From positions 2,201,501-2,265,500 of the forward strand of contig NZ_CP060695.1 in the NCBI RefSeq assembly GCF_014352875.1: a DNA stretch of 64,000 nucleotides, in the 5' to 3' direction. Origin of the DNA: Polaribacter pectinis (GTDB lineage Bacteria > Bacteroidota > Bacteroidia > Flavobacteriales > Flavobacteriaceae). The notes below the pieces were generated by a model. It had not been told where the DNA came from. It worked only from the letters and a program-made list of their open reading frames with translations, and ran no database searches. The position numbers and the translations under genes are program-made. Shown piece by piece: positions 31,754 through 39,395 of the stretch. Numbering within the stretch: the first letter of the stretch is position 1; each line of letters begins with the position of its first letter.

Positions 31754-32911
31754 ATGAATAATCTACCTACTATTGTTTTAGAACAAAAAGTCCATCGAAA
31801 AATACCTCAACTATTATTAAAGTTTAAGTATAACGACTTATTAAAAGATACTTTAAAAAAAATTAAAGGTTCTAAATGGAGCATAACTTTAAGAGCGTGG
31901 TATATTGAAGATACAAGTCAAAATTTAGAATTAGTCCATAAATATTTTGATAGGATAGCCATTATAGATGATAGTAAAATATCTAAAAAAACACTTTTTA
32001 AACGGAACCTTACTGAAGATGAAAAAGTACTACTTAACCAATATTACTCTTACCTAAAAGGTAAAAGATATAGTTTAAGCACAATACAAACCTACACATT
32101 CTTTGTAGCTGATTTTATTAATTTTCACACTAAAACCCCTTTAAACGAATTAAACAACAGAAGTGTAGAGCTGTTTATAGAAAAAGTATTCATTGAACGT
32201 AAATATTCTGTAAGCTCCCAAAGGCAGTTCATTAGTGGATTGAAATTATTTATAGCATTCTATCCACACACACAAATTAATGATTTAGTTTTAGAAAGAC
32301 CTAAAAAATCAAGAAAACTACCAAATGTACTCTCACAGGAAGAAGTTTTAGACATTATAAGATCTACACAAAACTTAAAACACAGAGCTATTCTTGCATT
32401 AATTTATTCTTGTGGATTAAGAATAAGTGAATTGATAAATTTAGAGTTAATAGATTTTCACATAGATAGAAAACAACTAATTGTTAAAGATAGTAAAGGC
32501 CGAAAAGATAGATATGTAAGTTTAGCTGAAAGTTTTCTACCGCTACTATCCAATTATTATTATTCTTACAAACCGAAAAAATTTTTCGTTGAAGGGCAAA
32601 AAGGTGGAAAATATAGTGCTGAAAGTGTTAGACAATTTTTAAAAAAGAGTTGTTTAAAAGCGAATATAAAAAAGCCAGTAACACCACATACATTAAGACA
32701 TAGTTACGCAACTCATTTATTAGAAAACGGAGTAGACATAAGATACATACAATCTCTACTAGGACATTCAAAACCAGAGACTACTATGATTTACACACAC
32801 GTAAAAAGAAAGGATTTATTAGAAATTCAAAATCCGTTAGATTTAGCTTTACAGAAATTAAAAAACACGGATAATAATAACGAAAAACTTGGTTTATCCC
32901 CTAAAATATAA
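31754..32911 (+). CDS. Tyrosine recombinase, candidate integron-type integrase
   Basis: The protein has 385 residues. It contains an N-terminal domain of about 80 residues typical of Bacteroidota integrases (IKGSKWSITLRAWYIED), a SAM-like core-binding domain (about 85-175) and a catalytic domain. The active-site residues are visible: Arg223 in CGLRISE, Lys248 or Lys251, His312 and Arg315 in PHTLRHSYATHLL, His338 in LLGHS and nucleophile Tyr347 in TTMIYTHV. The end, TMIYTHV followed by NPLD, resembles IntI (TMIYTHV ... SPLD). However, only about 60 residues separate Lys251 from His312, as in XerC/XerD. Classical IntI has about 35 more there, carrying the extra helix that grips folded attC. The gene points toward the array, as in the so-called reverse integrons. 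The recombinase family is certain; its role on these cassettes is inferred from position. Confidence 0.85.
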   Translation: MNNLPTIVLEQKVHRKIPQLLLKFKYNDLLKDTLKKIKGSKWSITLRAWYIEDTSQNLELVHKYFDRIAIIDDSKISKKTLFKRNLTEDEKVLLNQYYSYLKGKRYSLSTIQTYTFFVADFINFHTKTPLNELNNRSVELFIEKVFIERKYSVSSQRQFISGLKLFIAFYPHTQINDLVLERPKKSRKLPNVLSQEEVLDIIRSTQNLKHRAILALIYSCGLRISELINLELIDFHIDRKQLIVKDSKGRKDRYVSLAESFLPLLSNYYYSYKPKKFFVEGQKGGKYSAESVRQFLKKSCLKANIKKPVTPHTLRHSYATHLLENGVDIRYIQSLLGHSKPETTMIYTHVKRKDLLEIQNPLDLALQKLKNTDNNNEKLGLSPKI

Positions 32912-32951
32912 TTATTATACAATATATTTGATTACATATAACCAGTTCTAC
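32912..32951 (+). other. Candidate attI insertion site
   Basis: The bases TATAACCAGTTCTACGC cross from the recombinase's downstream flank into cassette 1. Comparison with the identical cassette 17, preceded by ACAAAACCG, shows that identity begins at the G or the following TT (32945/32946). That fixes the crossover. The left flank lacks an attC-like palindrome, as expected for a simple attI site next to the recombinase. Confidence 0.7.
32923..32930 (+). promoter_or_regulatory. Possible cassette promoter (Pc) -7 element
   Basis: TATATTTG matches the TAnnTTTG consensus and lies 15 bp before the crossover point, where a promoter would drive whichever cassette is newly inserted. No -33 TTTG at the right spacing is visible, so this is tentative. 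Confidence 0.3.
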
Positions 32952-32977
32952 GCAATTAAACAAAATCTTAACCTAAA

Positions 32978-34105
32978 ATGAAAACTGTAGTAAAAAGCAC
33001 TAACATCATATTATTGATTGGAAATGGATTTGATTTATCTCACAACTTAAAGACAGGCTATAATGATTTTGCTACTTGGCTTATTGAAAAAATTGAAAAA
33101 GAAATCAAAACTTTTATAACGACAAAAGAAGCTACAACTTTTTTGAAAGACATTTTTTTTGATTTTATAAATAGAGAACAATATCGGTATGTTATTTTTC
33201 AGCCGGATGAGATTGATAATGTTGTTAGACGATATTTTAATAATTACACAAACGACTCTTTAAACGAGCTACTAACTAATAATTCAGATAAAATCCAAAC
33301 TATTATATCTAATACATTTTTGGGTAAATTATATAATAATCAATATACAAACTGGTTTGATATAGAAAATGCTTATTTCCAAGAACTAATTAGATTAAAA
33401 ATTCTATATAAATCCGATTCTAAATACATAAACCAAGTAAAAAGACTCAATAAAGAATTAATAGAAATCAAAAATTACCTAAAAGAATATTTAAATACTA
33501 TTTTACTAAAGCATAATCCGAAAATAAATGAATTCTTTAATAATATAAAAGTATATGATAATTTAGATTTTAATATATTCATTATAAACTTTAATTATAC
33601 CAAAACCATTGGAAATTACTTCTCGGAATTCAGTAATGGAATAACTAATCTCAAAAGCGTAAATATTAATTATATCCACGGTAATTTGACACAAGACAAT
33701 ATCGTTTTTGGATATGGTAACGATAAACATAAGGAATATCAAGAAATAAAGGATTTAGAAGCAAATGAGTTTTTGGAAAATTTTAAAACTTTTGCGTATT
33801 TAAAAAATAATAATTATAATAGAATTTATAGTGATATTTTAGATAATAATAGTATAGATGATTATGAAGTTCTTGTTTTAGGGCATTCTTTAGGTACAAC
33901 TGACAAAACTTTATTAGAAGAAGTATTTAATAATGAGAAATGTAAAAAAATTCGTTTATTTAAAAGGTCGGACCTAAATGAAAATGAAGATAAAGTCAAA
34001 AAATCATTTGATAACTTGGTTTTTTCAGCGAGTAGAATACTTCGAAATGAGAAAGATTTACGCAAAAAAATATTGAATTATGAAGATAGTGATTTTTTCC
34101 CTTGA
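32978..34105 (+). CDS. AbiH-family abortive infection protein (cassette 1)
   Basis: The protein has 375 residues. It starts with a nucleotide-binding-like motif, ILLIGNGFDLSH (Gly15, Asn16, Gly17, Asp19), followed by YNDFATWL. Further motifs of the AbiH family are FIINFNYTKTIGNYF, YIHGNL ... VFGYGND and VLGHSLGTTDKTLLEEVF. AbiH proteins are phage-resistance factors first described on lactococcal plasmids; their mechanism is not well established. The start codon lies 32 bp inside the cassette, too close for a private promoter, so expression probably comes from the recombinase side. The DNA and protein are identical to cassette 17, which makes this the most recently moved cassette. Confidence 0.85.
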   Translation: MKTVVKSTNIILLIGNGFDLSHNLKTGYNDFATWLIEKIEKEIKTFITTKEATTFLKDIFFDFINREQYRYVIFQPDEIDNVVRRYFNNYTNDSLNELLTNNSDKIQTIISNTFLGKLYNNQYTNWFDIENAYFQELIRLKILYKSDSKYINQVKRLNKELIEIKNYLKEYLNTILLKHNPKINEFFNNIKVYDNLDFNIFIINFNYTKTIGNYFSEFSNGITNLKSVNINYIHGNLTQDNIVFGYGNDKHKEYQEIKDLEANEFLENFKTFAYLKNNNYNRIYSDILDNNSIDDYEVLVLGHSLGTTDKTLLEEVFNNEKCKKIRLFKRSDLNENEDKVKKSFDNLVFSASRILRNEKDLRKKILNYEDSDFFP

Positions 34106-34134
34106 CAATTGAACTTGACAGAATAAATAACTGC

Positions 34135-34268
34135 GTAGAACACCGTATATAATTTATTGCTGGCTTCTTGCTTACTTGCGAAAGTCCTCGCGGACTTTCT
34201 TGGTCGGTAATTATTTACTAAATTAGGTGCTTGAAACACGCAACAAACCATATACAAACACGTTGGCA
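34135..34268 (+). repeat. attC-like site 1
   Basis: Closes cassette 1. The left arm GCGTAGAAC (34133-34141) is the complement of the cassette's own start, GTTCTACGC. The inner hairpin GAAAGTCC/GGACTTTC is at 34180-34199. Family A, with a TTGC/GCAA shoulder. Confidence 0.88.
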
Positions 34269-34334
34269 TTCATTGAGCAGAACACTAAAAATGAAAATAA
34301 TTATTAAAAATTGAAATTTGAAATATATAATTAT

Positions 34335-34363
34335 GTGATTAAGTCACTAAAATTGTAACTTTG
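34335..34363 (+). promoter_or_regulatory. Possible promoter inside cassette 2
   Basis: TAACTTTG (34356-34363) fits the -7 consensus. An inverted repeat GTGA-N5-TCAC (34335-34347) sits where the -33 box would be and could be an operator. The gene starts 75 bp further on, leaving a long leader, which is unusual in this array. Confidence 0.35.
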
Positions 34364-34437
34364 TAGATTAAAATTTAGTCGGAATTATCTGAAAAAGGAC
34401 TTTAAAAAGGAGTAGGAATAACTAAACCATTAAAAAT

Positions 34438-34686
34438 ATGGAAGAGAATAAACAAATAGATGAAAAAAAGTTGGCAAGAGATGAAGCCTACAAAGATGTA
34501 AAAATGTACATCGCAAATGATTGGAAATTAAAAGAAGAAACACCTGAATATTTTCTTTTAACAAGAAATAATGGTTCTACAACTGGACATCTATTAATTG
34601 CCTTTTTTACACTTTGGTGGACTTTGGGAATTGGAAATTTAATTTACTATTTTGCTAAAAAAGAAAAGAAAAAAATATTGAAGTAA
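34438..34686 (+). CDS. Small membrane protein of unknown function (cassette 2)
   Basis: The protein has 82 residues: a charged N-terminal half (MEENKQIDEKKLARDE), a short soluble stretch with NDWKLKEETPEYFLLTRNNG, one long hydrophobic segment (LLIAFFTLWWTLGIGNLIYYFA) and a lysine-rich tail. I do not recognise the family. It is the only gene in its cassette and has an unusually long 5' leader with a promoter-like element. The single C-terminal membrane anchor and small size could suit a toxin, an immunity protein or a regulator, but nothing in the sequence decides this. Confidence 0.6.
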   Translation: MEENKQIDEKKLARDEAYKDVKMYIANDWKLKEETPEYFLLTRNNGSTTGHLLIAFFTLWWTLGIGNLIYYFAKKEKKKILK

Positions 34687-34804
34687 AATTATTTTAAAAG
34701 CTAAATTCTAATTCATTATCTGGAATTTAGCTTTTGTAATTATATTAAATTTTCAAAAAAAATCGACTAAAGACTGAATAATTTTAGCTCGAAAAACAAC
34801 GAAA

Positions 34805-34938
34805 TGCCAACACAGTATATAATTTATTGCTGGCTTCTCGCCTACTTACGAAAGTCCTCGCGGACTTTCTTTGTCCGTAATTATTTACTAAATTAGTTGC
34901 TTGAAACACGCAACAAACCATATACAACAACGTTGTGT
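34805..34938 (+). repeat. attC-like site 2
   Basis: Closes cassette 2. The left arm AATGCCAAC pairs with that cassette's start GTTGGCATT. The right core GTTGTGT belongs to cassette 3. Family A hairpin at 34850-34869, the same bases as in site 1. Confidence 0.88.
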
Positions 34939-34959
34939 GTAATTTATTAGAACGAAGAA

Positions 34960-35811
34960 ATGAAAATTAGAAAAAAAATACTTTTAGTGCTTTTATTGGG
35001 ACTCTTTTTTATAGGAGGTGCAATAGTTCAAAAGAAATATGGCTTAGGAAACTTAATCAAAATTTTAAATCCTAAATATAAGTCTGAAACCAAAAAGGAA
35101 GTTTTGAATGAAAACCATCGTGGCAAAATGTCTATTTATCTCCTAGCAGGTCAATCAAATATGGAAGGTGATGGAGAAGAAAAAATCGAAAGTTTGAATG
35201 ATGGTAAAATATATGTATTTAATAAAGACTATAAATGGGAATTTGGTAGAGAGCCTGTAAGAAAAAAAGTTGGACCGAGTATGGCTATGGCAAAAGTAAT
35301 AAGTCAAAATTCAAGTAATCCAATTGGTGTAATTAATGTTGCTGTAGGAGGAACAAATATCGCTCAATGGCAAAAAAGTTTTTCTGATAATTCTCTTTAC
35401 CTAAGATTATTAAAAAGGGCTTTAGCCTCGCAAACCCAAGGTGAAATAAAGGGACTATTTTTTTTACAAGGCGAAAATGATGCTGAAGGAGATAGTACGG
35501 ACCATTATGACGATTGGCACATTCAATTTGAAAAATTCATAACTAATATTAGAGAAGATTTGAAAGATAGTTCACTTCCCGTGGTTTATGGACAAATAGG
35601 AAAGGGTGATGGAAAGTATTGGTTGAAAGTTAAAAAAAGTCAAGAAAAAGTTTCTTTACCTAATGTGGTGATGATAAAAACTGATGACATTGACTATAAA
35701 GCTGGAATAATACATTATAACTCTGAAGCATATATTCAAATTGGAGAACGTTTTGGAAAAAAATATGTCGATGAGTTTGCAACTACACACAACAATGTAT
35801 ATAAAAAATAG
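34960..35811 (+). CDS. SASA-type SGNH carbohydrate esterase (cassette 3)
   Basis: The protein has 283 residues and an N-terminal membrane anchor or uncleaved signal (ILLVLLLGLFFIGGAIV). The catalytic domain begins with LLAGQSNMEG, with nucleophile Ser66. It continues with NVAVGGTNIAQW (oxyanion Gly), FLQGENDAEG and a late His252 in YKAGIIHYNSEAY. These are the blocks of the sialate O-acetylesterase/CE6-like family, which removes acetyl groups from sugars, here probably in the periplasm or on the surface. The last residues THNNVYKK are encoded inside the attC-like site, whose first bases overlap the final codons. The start is 28 bp after the cassette boundary. Confidence 0.8.
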   Translation: MKIRKKILLVLLLGLFFIGGAIVQKKYGLGNLIKILNPKYKSETKKEVLNENHRGKMSIYLLAGQSNMEGDGEEKIESLNDGKIYVFNKDYKWEFGREPVRKKVGPSMAMAKVISQNSSNPIGVINVAVGGTNIAQWQKSFSDNSLYLRLLKRALASQTQGEIKGLFFLQGENDAEGDSTDHYDDWHIQFEKFITNIREDLKDSSLPVVYGQIGKGDGKYWLKVKKSQEKVSLPNVVMIKTDDIDYKAGIIHYNSEAYIQIGERFGKKYVDEFATTHNNVYKK

Positions 35812-35918
35812 GCGAAGTAGTGCTGAAATCAATAGTGTTGACTTGTTTCTGACTCAGTGAAGAATCGAAAATACAGTACATCAAAATCGCCTAATTTTCA
35901 TATACAAAAACGTTGGCA
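35787..35918 (+). repeat. attC-like site 3
   Basis: Closes cassette 3. The left arm TACACACAAC pairs with the start GTTGTGTGTA. The shoulder stem is TAGGCGA (35809-35815) with TCGCCTA (35887-35893), instead of TTGC/GCAA: family C. It overlaps the end of the esterase gene. Confidence 0.83.
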
Positions 35919-35925
35919 ATAATTT

Positions 35926-36378
35926 ATGAAAGACACAATCCTTTTAGACAAATACCTGCTTTTATGGAAAGAAAGGAATGAAAATGTCATTGTTGCCGAG
36001 TTACGACATTATATAAAAAATGAATTTGGAGGGACTTTAGAAACACCTATTGGAAACTTGATTTGTTATAAAGAACACAAACCTATATTTTGGAGAATTA
36101 AAATTGTTTTGAGAGAAGACATTAAATATAGTCAAACCCAAAATCGAATTTTTGTAATTACAAAATCTGCTTATAAACGTAAACTCAATTACTATTTAGA
36201 GAAACTGAAAGATTTTGTCAACCCAAGATTTAGAGCAGAAAAAGAACTTGACAATGAAATCAAAAAATTCCTGTTGGATAATAATTTGATTTCTGAACCT
36301 TTTTCAATTTCTCGTTCAATCGAAAAAACTGAAAATTTTGAATTTATTGGAGAAATAGAAGAATTCGATTATACTTAA
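35926..36378 (+). CDS. Protein of unknown function, first gene of cassette 4
   Basis: The protein has 150 residues, is soluble and mostly charged, and has no signal or membrane segment. It contains ELRHYIKNEFGGTLETPIGNLICYKEHKPIFWRIKIVLRED, then a predicted helical region KRKLNYYLEKLKDFVNPRFRAEKELDNEIKKFL. I do not recognise the family. The start lies 14 bp inside the cassette, so it has no room for its own promoter. It is followed after 15 bp by a second small gene, so the two are probably translated from one transcript and may work together, like a toxin-antitoxin or effector-immunity pair. That is a guess from arrangement only. Confidence 0.6.
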   Translation: MKDTILLDKYLLLWKERNENVIVAELRHYIKNEFGGTLETPIGNLICYKEHKPIFWRIKIVLREDIKYSQTQNRIFVITKSAYKRKLNYYLEKLKDFVNPRFRAEKELDNEIKKFLLDNNLISEPFSISRSIEKTENFEFIGEIEEFDYT

Positions 36379-36393
36379 AAACTAATTTAATAA

Positions 36394-36744
36394 ATGAATA
36401 ATCTGACCTTTGACAAACTATTTGACCTAATCGAAGAAAATCGATTTGTAAACGAGTCGGACAAAAAGATTGCCGAAAAGATACTCGAAGCGGAAAATGA
36501 TTGGGGAGATTGGAAAACTTCAGTAAATAATTTAAATGAATTTATTATTGTATTGGAAAGAGAAGTTGGAGGAACTGTTAACAAAACAAGTCTGAACAAA
36601 CTCTTGAAAAAATATAATCGGAATATTACTCAAAACATGTGGGAAGCGGAAACGGTTTGTTCTTTATTAGAAATTTTTGAGCTAACCAAAGAGACTGAAT
36701 TGAGAAAAATATTTAATGAATTGACTGAAAAAGTAAAAACATAA
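36394..36744 (+). CDS. Protein of unknown function, second gene of cassette 4
   Basis: The protein has 116 residues, is acidic and appears all alpha-helical (FDKLFDLIEENRFVNESDKKIAEKILEAEND ... LLEIFELTKETELRKIFNELTEK). It has no signal peptide or membrane segment, and I do not recognise the family. It starts 15 bp after the preceding gene and ends 13 bp before the attC-like site. An acidic helical partner of a basic protein would fit an antitoxin or immunity role, but no diagnostic motif is present. Confidence 0.6.
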   Translation: MNNLTFDKLFDLIEENRFVNESDKKIAEKILEAENDWGDWKTSVNNLNEFIIVLEREVGGTVNKTSLNKLLKKYNRNITQNMWEAETVCSLLEIFELTKETELRKIFNELTEKVKT

Positions 36745-36756
36745 TAAAAAAACTAT

Positions 36757-36888
36757 TGCCAACACCGTGTAAAATTAATTGCTGGTTTTAGCCAATTTAC
36801 GAAAGTCCTCGCGGACTTTCTATCTGTGATTTATTTGCTAACTTTAGTGCTTAAAACACGCAACTAATCTTACACAAACACGTTGCCA
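36757..36888 (+). repeat. attC-like site 4
   Basis: Closes cassette 4. The left arm TATTGCCAAC pairs with the start GTTGGCAATA. The L-type stem GTGTAA/TTACAC is perfect. Family A hairpin at 36801-36820. Confidence 0.88.
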
Positions 36889-36925
36889 TTAATTTACAAA
36901 CCGAACATTTCACATTGAATATTTT

Positions 36926-37804
36926 ATGATAGAAAGAATTAGAAATAAATTAGATAAAATCGAAAAATGGGAGGTTTTAGGCTTTATATTTAACATTTTA
37001 ATATTTTTAGTTGGATTCGGAATTGGAGGTATTTATTTGATTGCGAATGGTTTTGATGAATCAAATTATATATCAATAATTTTAGGTATTATAATATCCT
37101 CAATAGGCTTTGGCTTTATTTTTAATGTATATTTCAGTAATATAAAATGGTTGAATTTCTTTATTTATATACCAGCAATTATAATTGGAATAATTGCAAT
37201 TACATCTGTAGTTGGAATTGCAATTATTCCTTTTTCATCTAAAGTAGACTTAAAAATAGATTTAGGAATATTAATATTAAAAGACAGTTTTGTCCGATTT
37301 GCTTTAATCATATTAGATTTTTTCTTAGCATTTAAGTTATTTACATATGCAAAAAACAGAATAAGAGAGCGTAAACGAATAAAACTACTTGAAGTTGATA
37401 AAAAAACCGAAAACAAAAAAATGAATAAATCAGATTTAGAAATTCAAAAAAAACTTGTAGAAATATTCATGAATTTAGAAAAAGAAATTGAGTTAAATAA
37501 TTCTGAAACAAATAAATTGGGTTGGCAACAAAGAAATGAATTAATTACACACGTAAATTCAGAATACGATAACCACAATAATCTTAATTCAAAAAGAAAC
37601 GAATGGGATGATTCTGTAAAAAAAGGAAATGTTCTAAAGTGGGTTTATGACCTTTTCAAAGAAAGGAGAGATTTATATGGCTATTTTGAAAATTACAAAG
37701 AAATTGAATTGAATTTAGAAAATCTAAAAACTGAAGCAATTCAAAAAGAGAAATATAAAATTGCTAACTATATAAATGAATGGATAATTGAACTTCCGAA
37801 ATAA
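36926..37804 (+). CDS. Four-span membrane protein with cytoplasmic helical domain (cassette 5)
   Basis: The protein has 292 residues. Four hydrophobic spans fill the first 150 residues (for example VLGFIFNILIFLVGFGIGG, ISIILGIIISSIGFGFIF, IIIGIIAITSVVGIAIIPF, FALIILDFFLAFKLF). A soluble, charged, helical C-terminal half of about 140 residues follows, with LGWQQRNELITHVNSEYDNHNN. I do not recognise the family. A membrane region joined to a cytoplasmic helical domain is a common design for phage-defence effectors that damage the membrane, but here that is only analogy. Single gene in its cassette. Confidence 0.6.
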   Translation: MIERIRNKLDKIEKWEVLGFIFNILIFLVGFGIGGIYLIANGFDESNYISIILGIIISSIGFGFIFNVYFSNIKWLNFFIYIPAIIIGIIAITSVVGIAIIPFSSKVDLKIDLGILILKDSFVRFALIILDFFLAFKLFTYAKNRIRERKRIKLLEVDKKTENKKMNKSDLEIQKKLVEIFMNLEKEIELNNSETNKLGWQQRNELITHVNSEYDNHNNLNSKRNEWDDSVKKGNVLKWVYDLFKERRDLYGYFENYKEIELNLENLKTEAIQKEKYKIANYINEWIIELPK

Positions 37805-37811
37805 AAACTAA

Positions 37812-37943
37812 TGGCAACACCGTATATAATTTATTGCTAGTTCTAGCCTACTTACGAAAATCCTCGCGGATTTTCTATTCGGTTTTTATTTGCTAAATTA
37901 GGTGCTTAAAACACGCAACAAACCATATACAAACACGTTACCC
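37812..37943 (+). repeat. attC-like site 5
   Basis: Closes cassette 5. The left arm TAATGGCAAC pairs with the start GTTGCCATTA. Family A with a compensated inner hairpin, GAAAATCC/GGATTTTC (37856-37875): two bases changed on one arm are matched on the other. Confidence 0.88.
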
Positions 37944-38053
37944 ACAAGCTGAAAACCAACCGCATATTTTAGCACTTTCGGTTTTTTCCGACACACACAT
38001 CCAACGCTCAAAAAACCAAAAGAGCTAAAATTTCCCAACGCTTGAAATTATGT

Positions 38054-38093
38054 ATTTAAGTATTTGCTTAAATAAGAAATAACCGTAACTTTG
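38054..38093 (+). promoter_or_regulatory. ArsR-type operator and leaderless promoter of the mercury cassette
   Basis: A -33 TTTG (38063-38066) and a -7 TAACTTTG (38086-38093), 19 bp apart, form the best Bacteroidota promoter in the array. The inverted repeat ATTTAAG (38054-38060)/CTTAAAT (38067-38073) encloses the -33 box, the usual place for a metal-sensing ArsR repressor to bind. The start codon follows the -7 box by only 4 bp, so the mRNA should have little or no leader. Confidence 0.65.
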
Positions 38094-38097
38094 TTTT

Positions 38098-38472
38098 ATG
38101 GAAAATAATTCTTGCATAAGACAACAAGCCGATATTGAACAAATAAATCGTTGCAAAGACACAGTTTCGGAATTAAGCGAATCGTTCGACTATTTGGCGA
38201 ACGGACTTTCATTAGTCGGAAATAGCGTTCGACTGAAAATACTTTACCTACTCTTTGAGGAAAAAAGACTTTGCGTTTGTGATTTAAGCGATATTCTCGG
38301 AATGAACATTTCTGCTATTTCTCAACATTTGAGGAAAATGAAAGACCGAAATTTAATAGAAACGGAAAGAGAAGCTCAAACCATTTTTTACTCATTGACA
38401 GCGGAATACGAAAAAATGTTAAATCCGTTTTTTGAGATACTTGATGATAACAAAATTTTAGAATCAATATGA
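38098..38472 (+). CDS. ArsR/SmtB-family metal-responsive repressor (cassette 6)
   Basis: The protein has 124 residues. A winged helix spans about residues 40-110 (LVGNSVRLKILYLLFEEKRLCVCDLSDILGMNISAISQHLRKMKDRNLI). A metal-binding pair, Cys59 and Cys61, lies in RLCVCDL at the start of the recognition region, as in ArsR/CadC-type sensors. Further Cys residues occur at 6 and 19. It is the first gene of a three-gene operon with a mercury transporter and overlaps that gene's start by 4 bp. A Hg(II)-sensing repressor acting on the inverted repeat just upstream is therefore the best reading. This family replaces MerR in mercury operons of many Bacteroidota. Confidence 0.85.
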   Translation: MENNSCIRQQADIEQINRCKDTVSELSESFDYLANGLSLVGNSVRLKILYLLFEEKRLCVCDLSDILGMNISAISQHLRKMKDRNLIETEREAQTIFYSLTAEYEKMLNPFFEILDDNKILESI

Positions 38473-39068
38473 AAAGTGAAAACAAATTAATTGGTGCAGG
38501 TTTATTAACCGCAATTACAGCTTCATTATGTTGTATTACACCTGTTTTGGCTCTAATCGCAGGAACAAGCGGAATTGCTTCAACATTTTCTTGGATAGAA
38601 CCTTTTAGACCATATTTAATCGGACTTACAATTTTAGTTCTTGGTTTTGCTTGGTATCAAAAACTAAAACCTCAAAAAGAAATCGACTGTGATTGTGAGA
38701 TGGACGAAAAACCAAAATTTATTCAATCAAAAAAGTTTTTAGGAATTGTAACCGTATTTGCAATTGTGATGTTGGCTTTCCCATACTATTCAGGAATTTT
38801 TTACCCAAATACAGAAAAGCAAGTTATCGTAGTCGACAAATCGGACATTAAAACAACGGAATTTAAAATCAATGGAATGACCTGTGCGAGTTGCGAAGAG
38901 CACGTAAATCACGAAGTAAACAAACTCAACGGAATTGTAAACTCAAAAGCGTCTTACGAAAATGGAAATGCAATCGTTGAATTTGACAAAACCAAAACCA
39001 ATGAAACGGAAATTGAGAAAGCAATTAATTCAACAGGCTATAAAGTAACCGACAAAAAAGAAAATTAA
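38469..39068 (+). CDS. merTP: Mercuric transporter MerTP (MerT fused to a MerP-like HMA domain)
   Basis: The protein has 199 residues. Membrane span 1 carries the paired cysteines Cys21-Cys22 (ASLCCITPVLALIAG) typical of MerT, span 2 is YLIGLTILVLGFAW, and a DCDCE loop leads to a third span (FLGIVTVFAIVMLAFPYYSG). The C-terminal 70 residues form a heavy-metal-associated domain with GMTCASC (Cys139, Cys142), equivalent to MerP. The protein brings Hg(II) into the cytoplasm, normally for reduction by MerA. No merA is present in this window, so reductase activity would have to come from elsewhere. It lies in the middle of the operon and overlaps both neighbours' ends. Confidence 0.88.
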   Translation: MKSENKLIGAGLLTAITASLCCITPVLALIAGTSGIASTFSWIEPFRPYLIGLTILVLGFAWYQKLKPQKEIDCDCEMDEKPKFIQSKKFLGIVTVFAIVMLAFPYYSGIFYPNTEKQVIVVDKSDIKTTEFKINGMTCASCEEHVNHEVNKLNGIVNSKASYENGNAIVEFDKTKTNETEIEKAINSTGYKVTDKKEN

Positions 39069-39274
39069 TGGAAACTATATTAAAATCTGAAATCACTTGT
39101 CCAAACTGCGGACATAAAAAAGTAGAAGATATGCCAACAAACGCTTGTCAATTTTTCTACGAATGTGAGAATTGCAAAACGGTTTTGAAACCTAAAGAGG
39201 GGGATTGTTGTGTTTATTGTTCTTATGGTACAGTAGCTTGTCCACCAATTCAAGAAAATAAAAGTTGTTGTTAA
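39068..39274 (+). CDS. GDCCVxC-domain small cysteine-rich protein (cassette 6)
   Basis: The protein has 68 residues with 12 cysteines: CPNC (11-14), Cys27, CENC (33-36), the family signature GDCCVYC (45-51), Cys58 and a terminal CC. GDCCVxC proteins are found almost only in mercury operons and are thought to bind or pass on metal. The start shares one base with the end of merTP, so they are cotranslated. The gene is followed by about 120 bp of non-coding DNA before the attC-like site. Confidence 0.85.
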   Translation: METILKSEITCPNCGHKKVEDMPTNACQFFYECENCKTVLKPKEGDCCVYCSYGTVACPPIQENKSCC

Positions 39275-39395
39275 AAAGCCAACGCTAAAAGCCATACACA
39301 TTTGTAATTCGCATCAGCCGACACACAAGCCAAAAATTACAAAAGAGTATGTCTTTGCCAACGCTGAAAACCAAGCTGAACGGAATAAAGCCAGT

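Noticed and set aside
31754..32911. Naming the recombinase intI
   Set aside because: It lacks the defining insertion of IntI and has an added N-terminal domain, so a neutral family name is safer until its activity is shown.
37943..38097. An extra gene before the ArsR gene in cassette 6
   Set aside because: No frame of useful length is open there. The stretch holds CCAACGC motifs and the promoter only.
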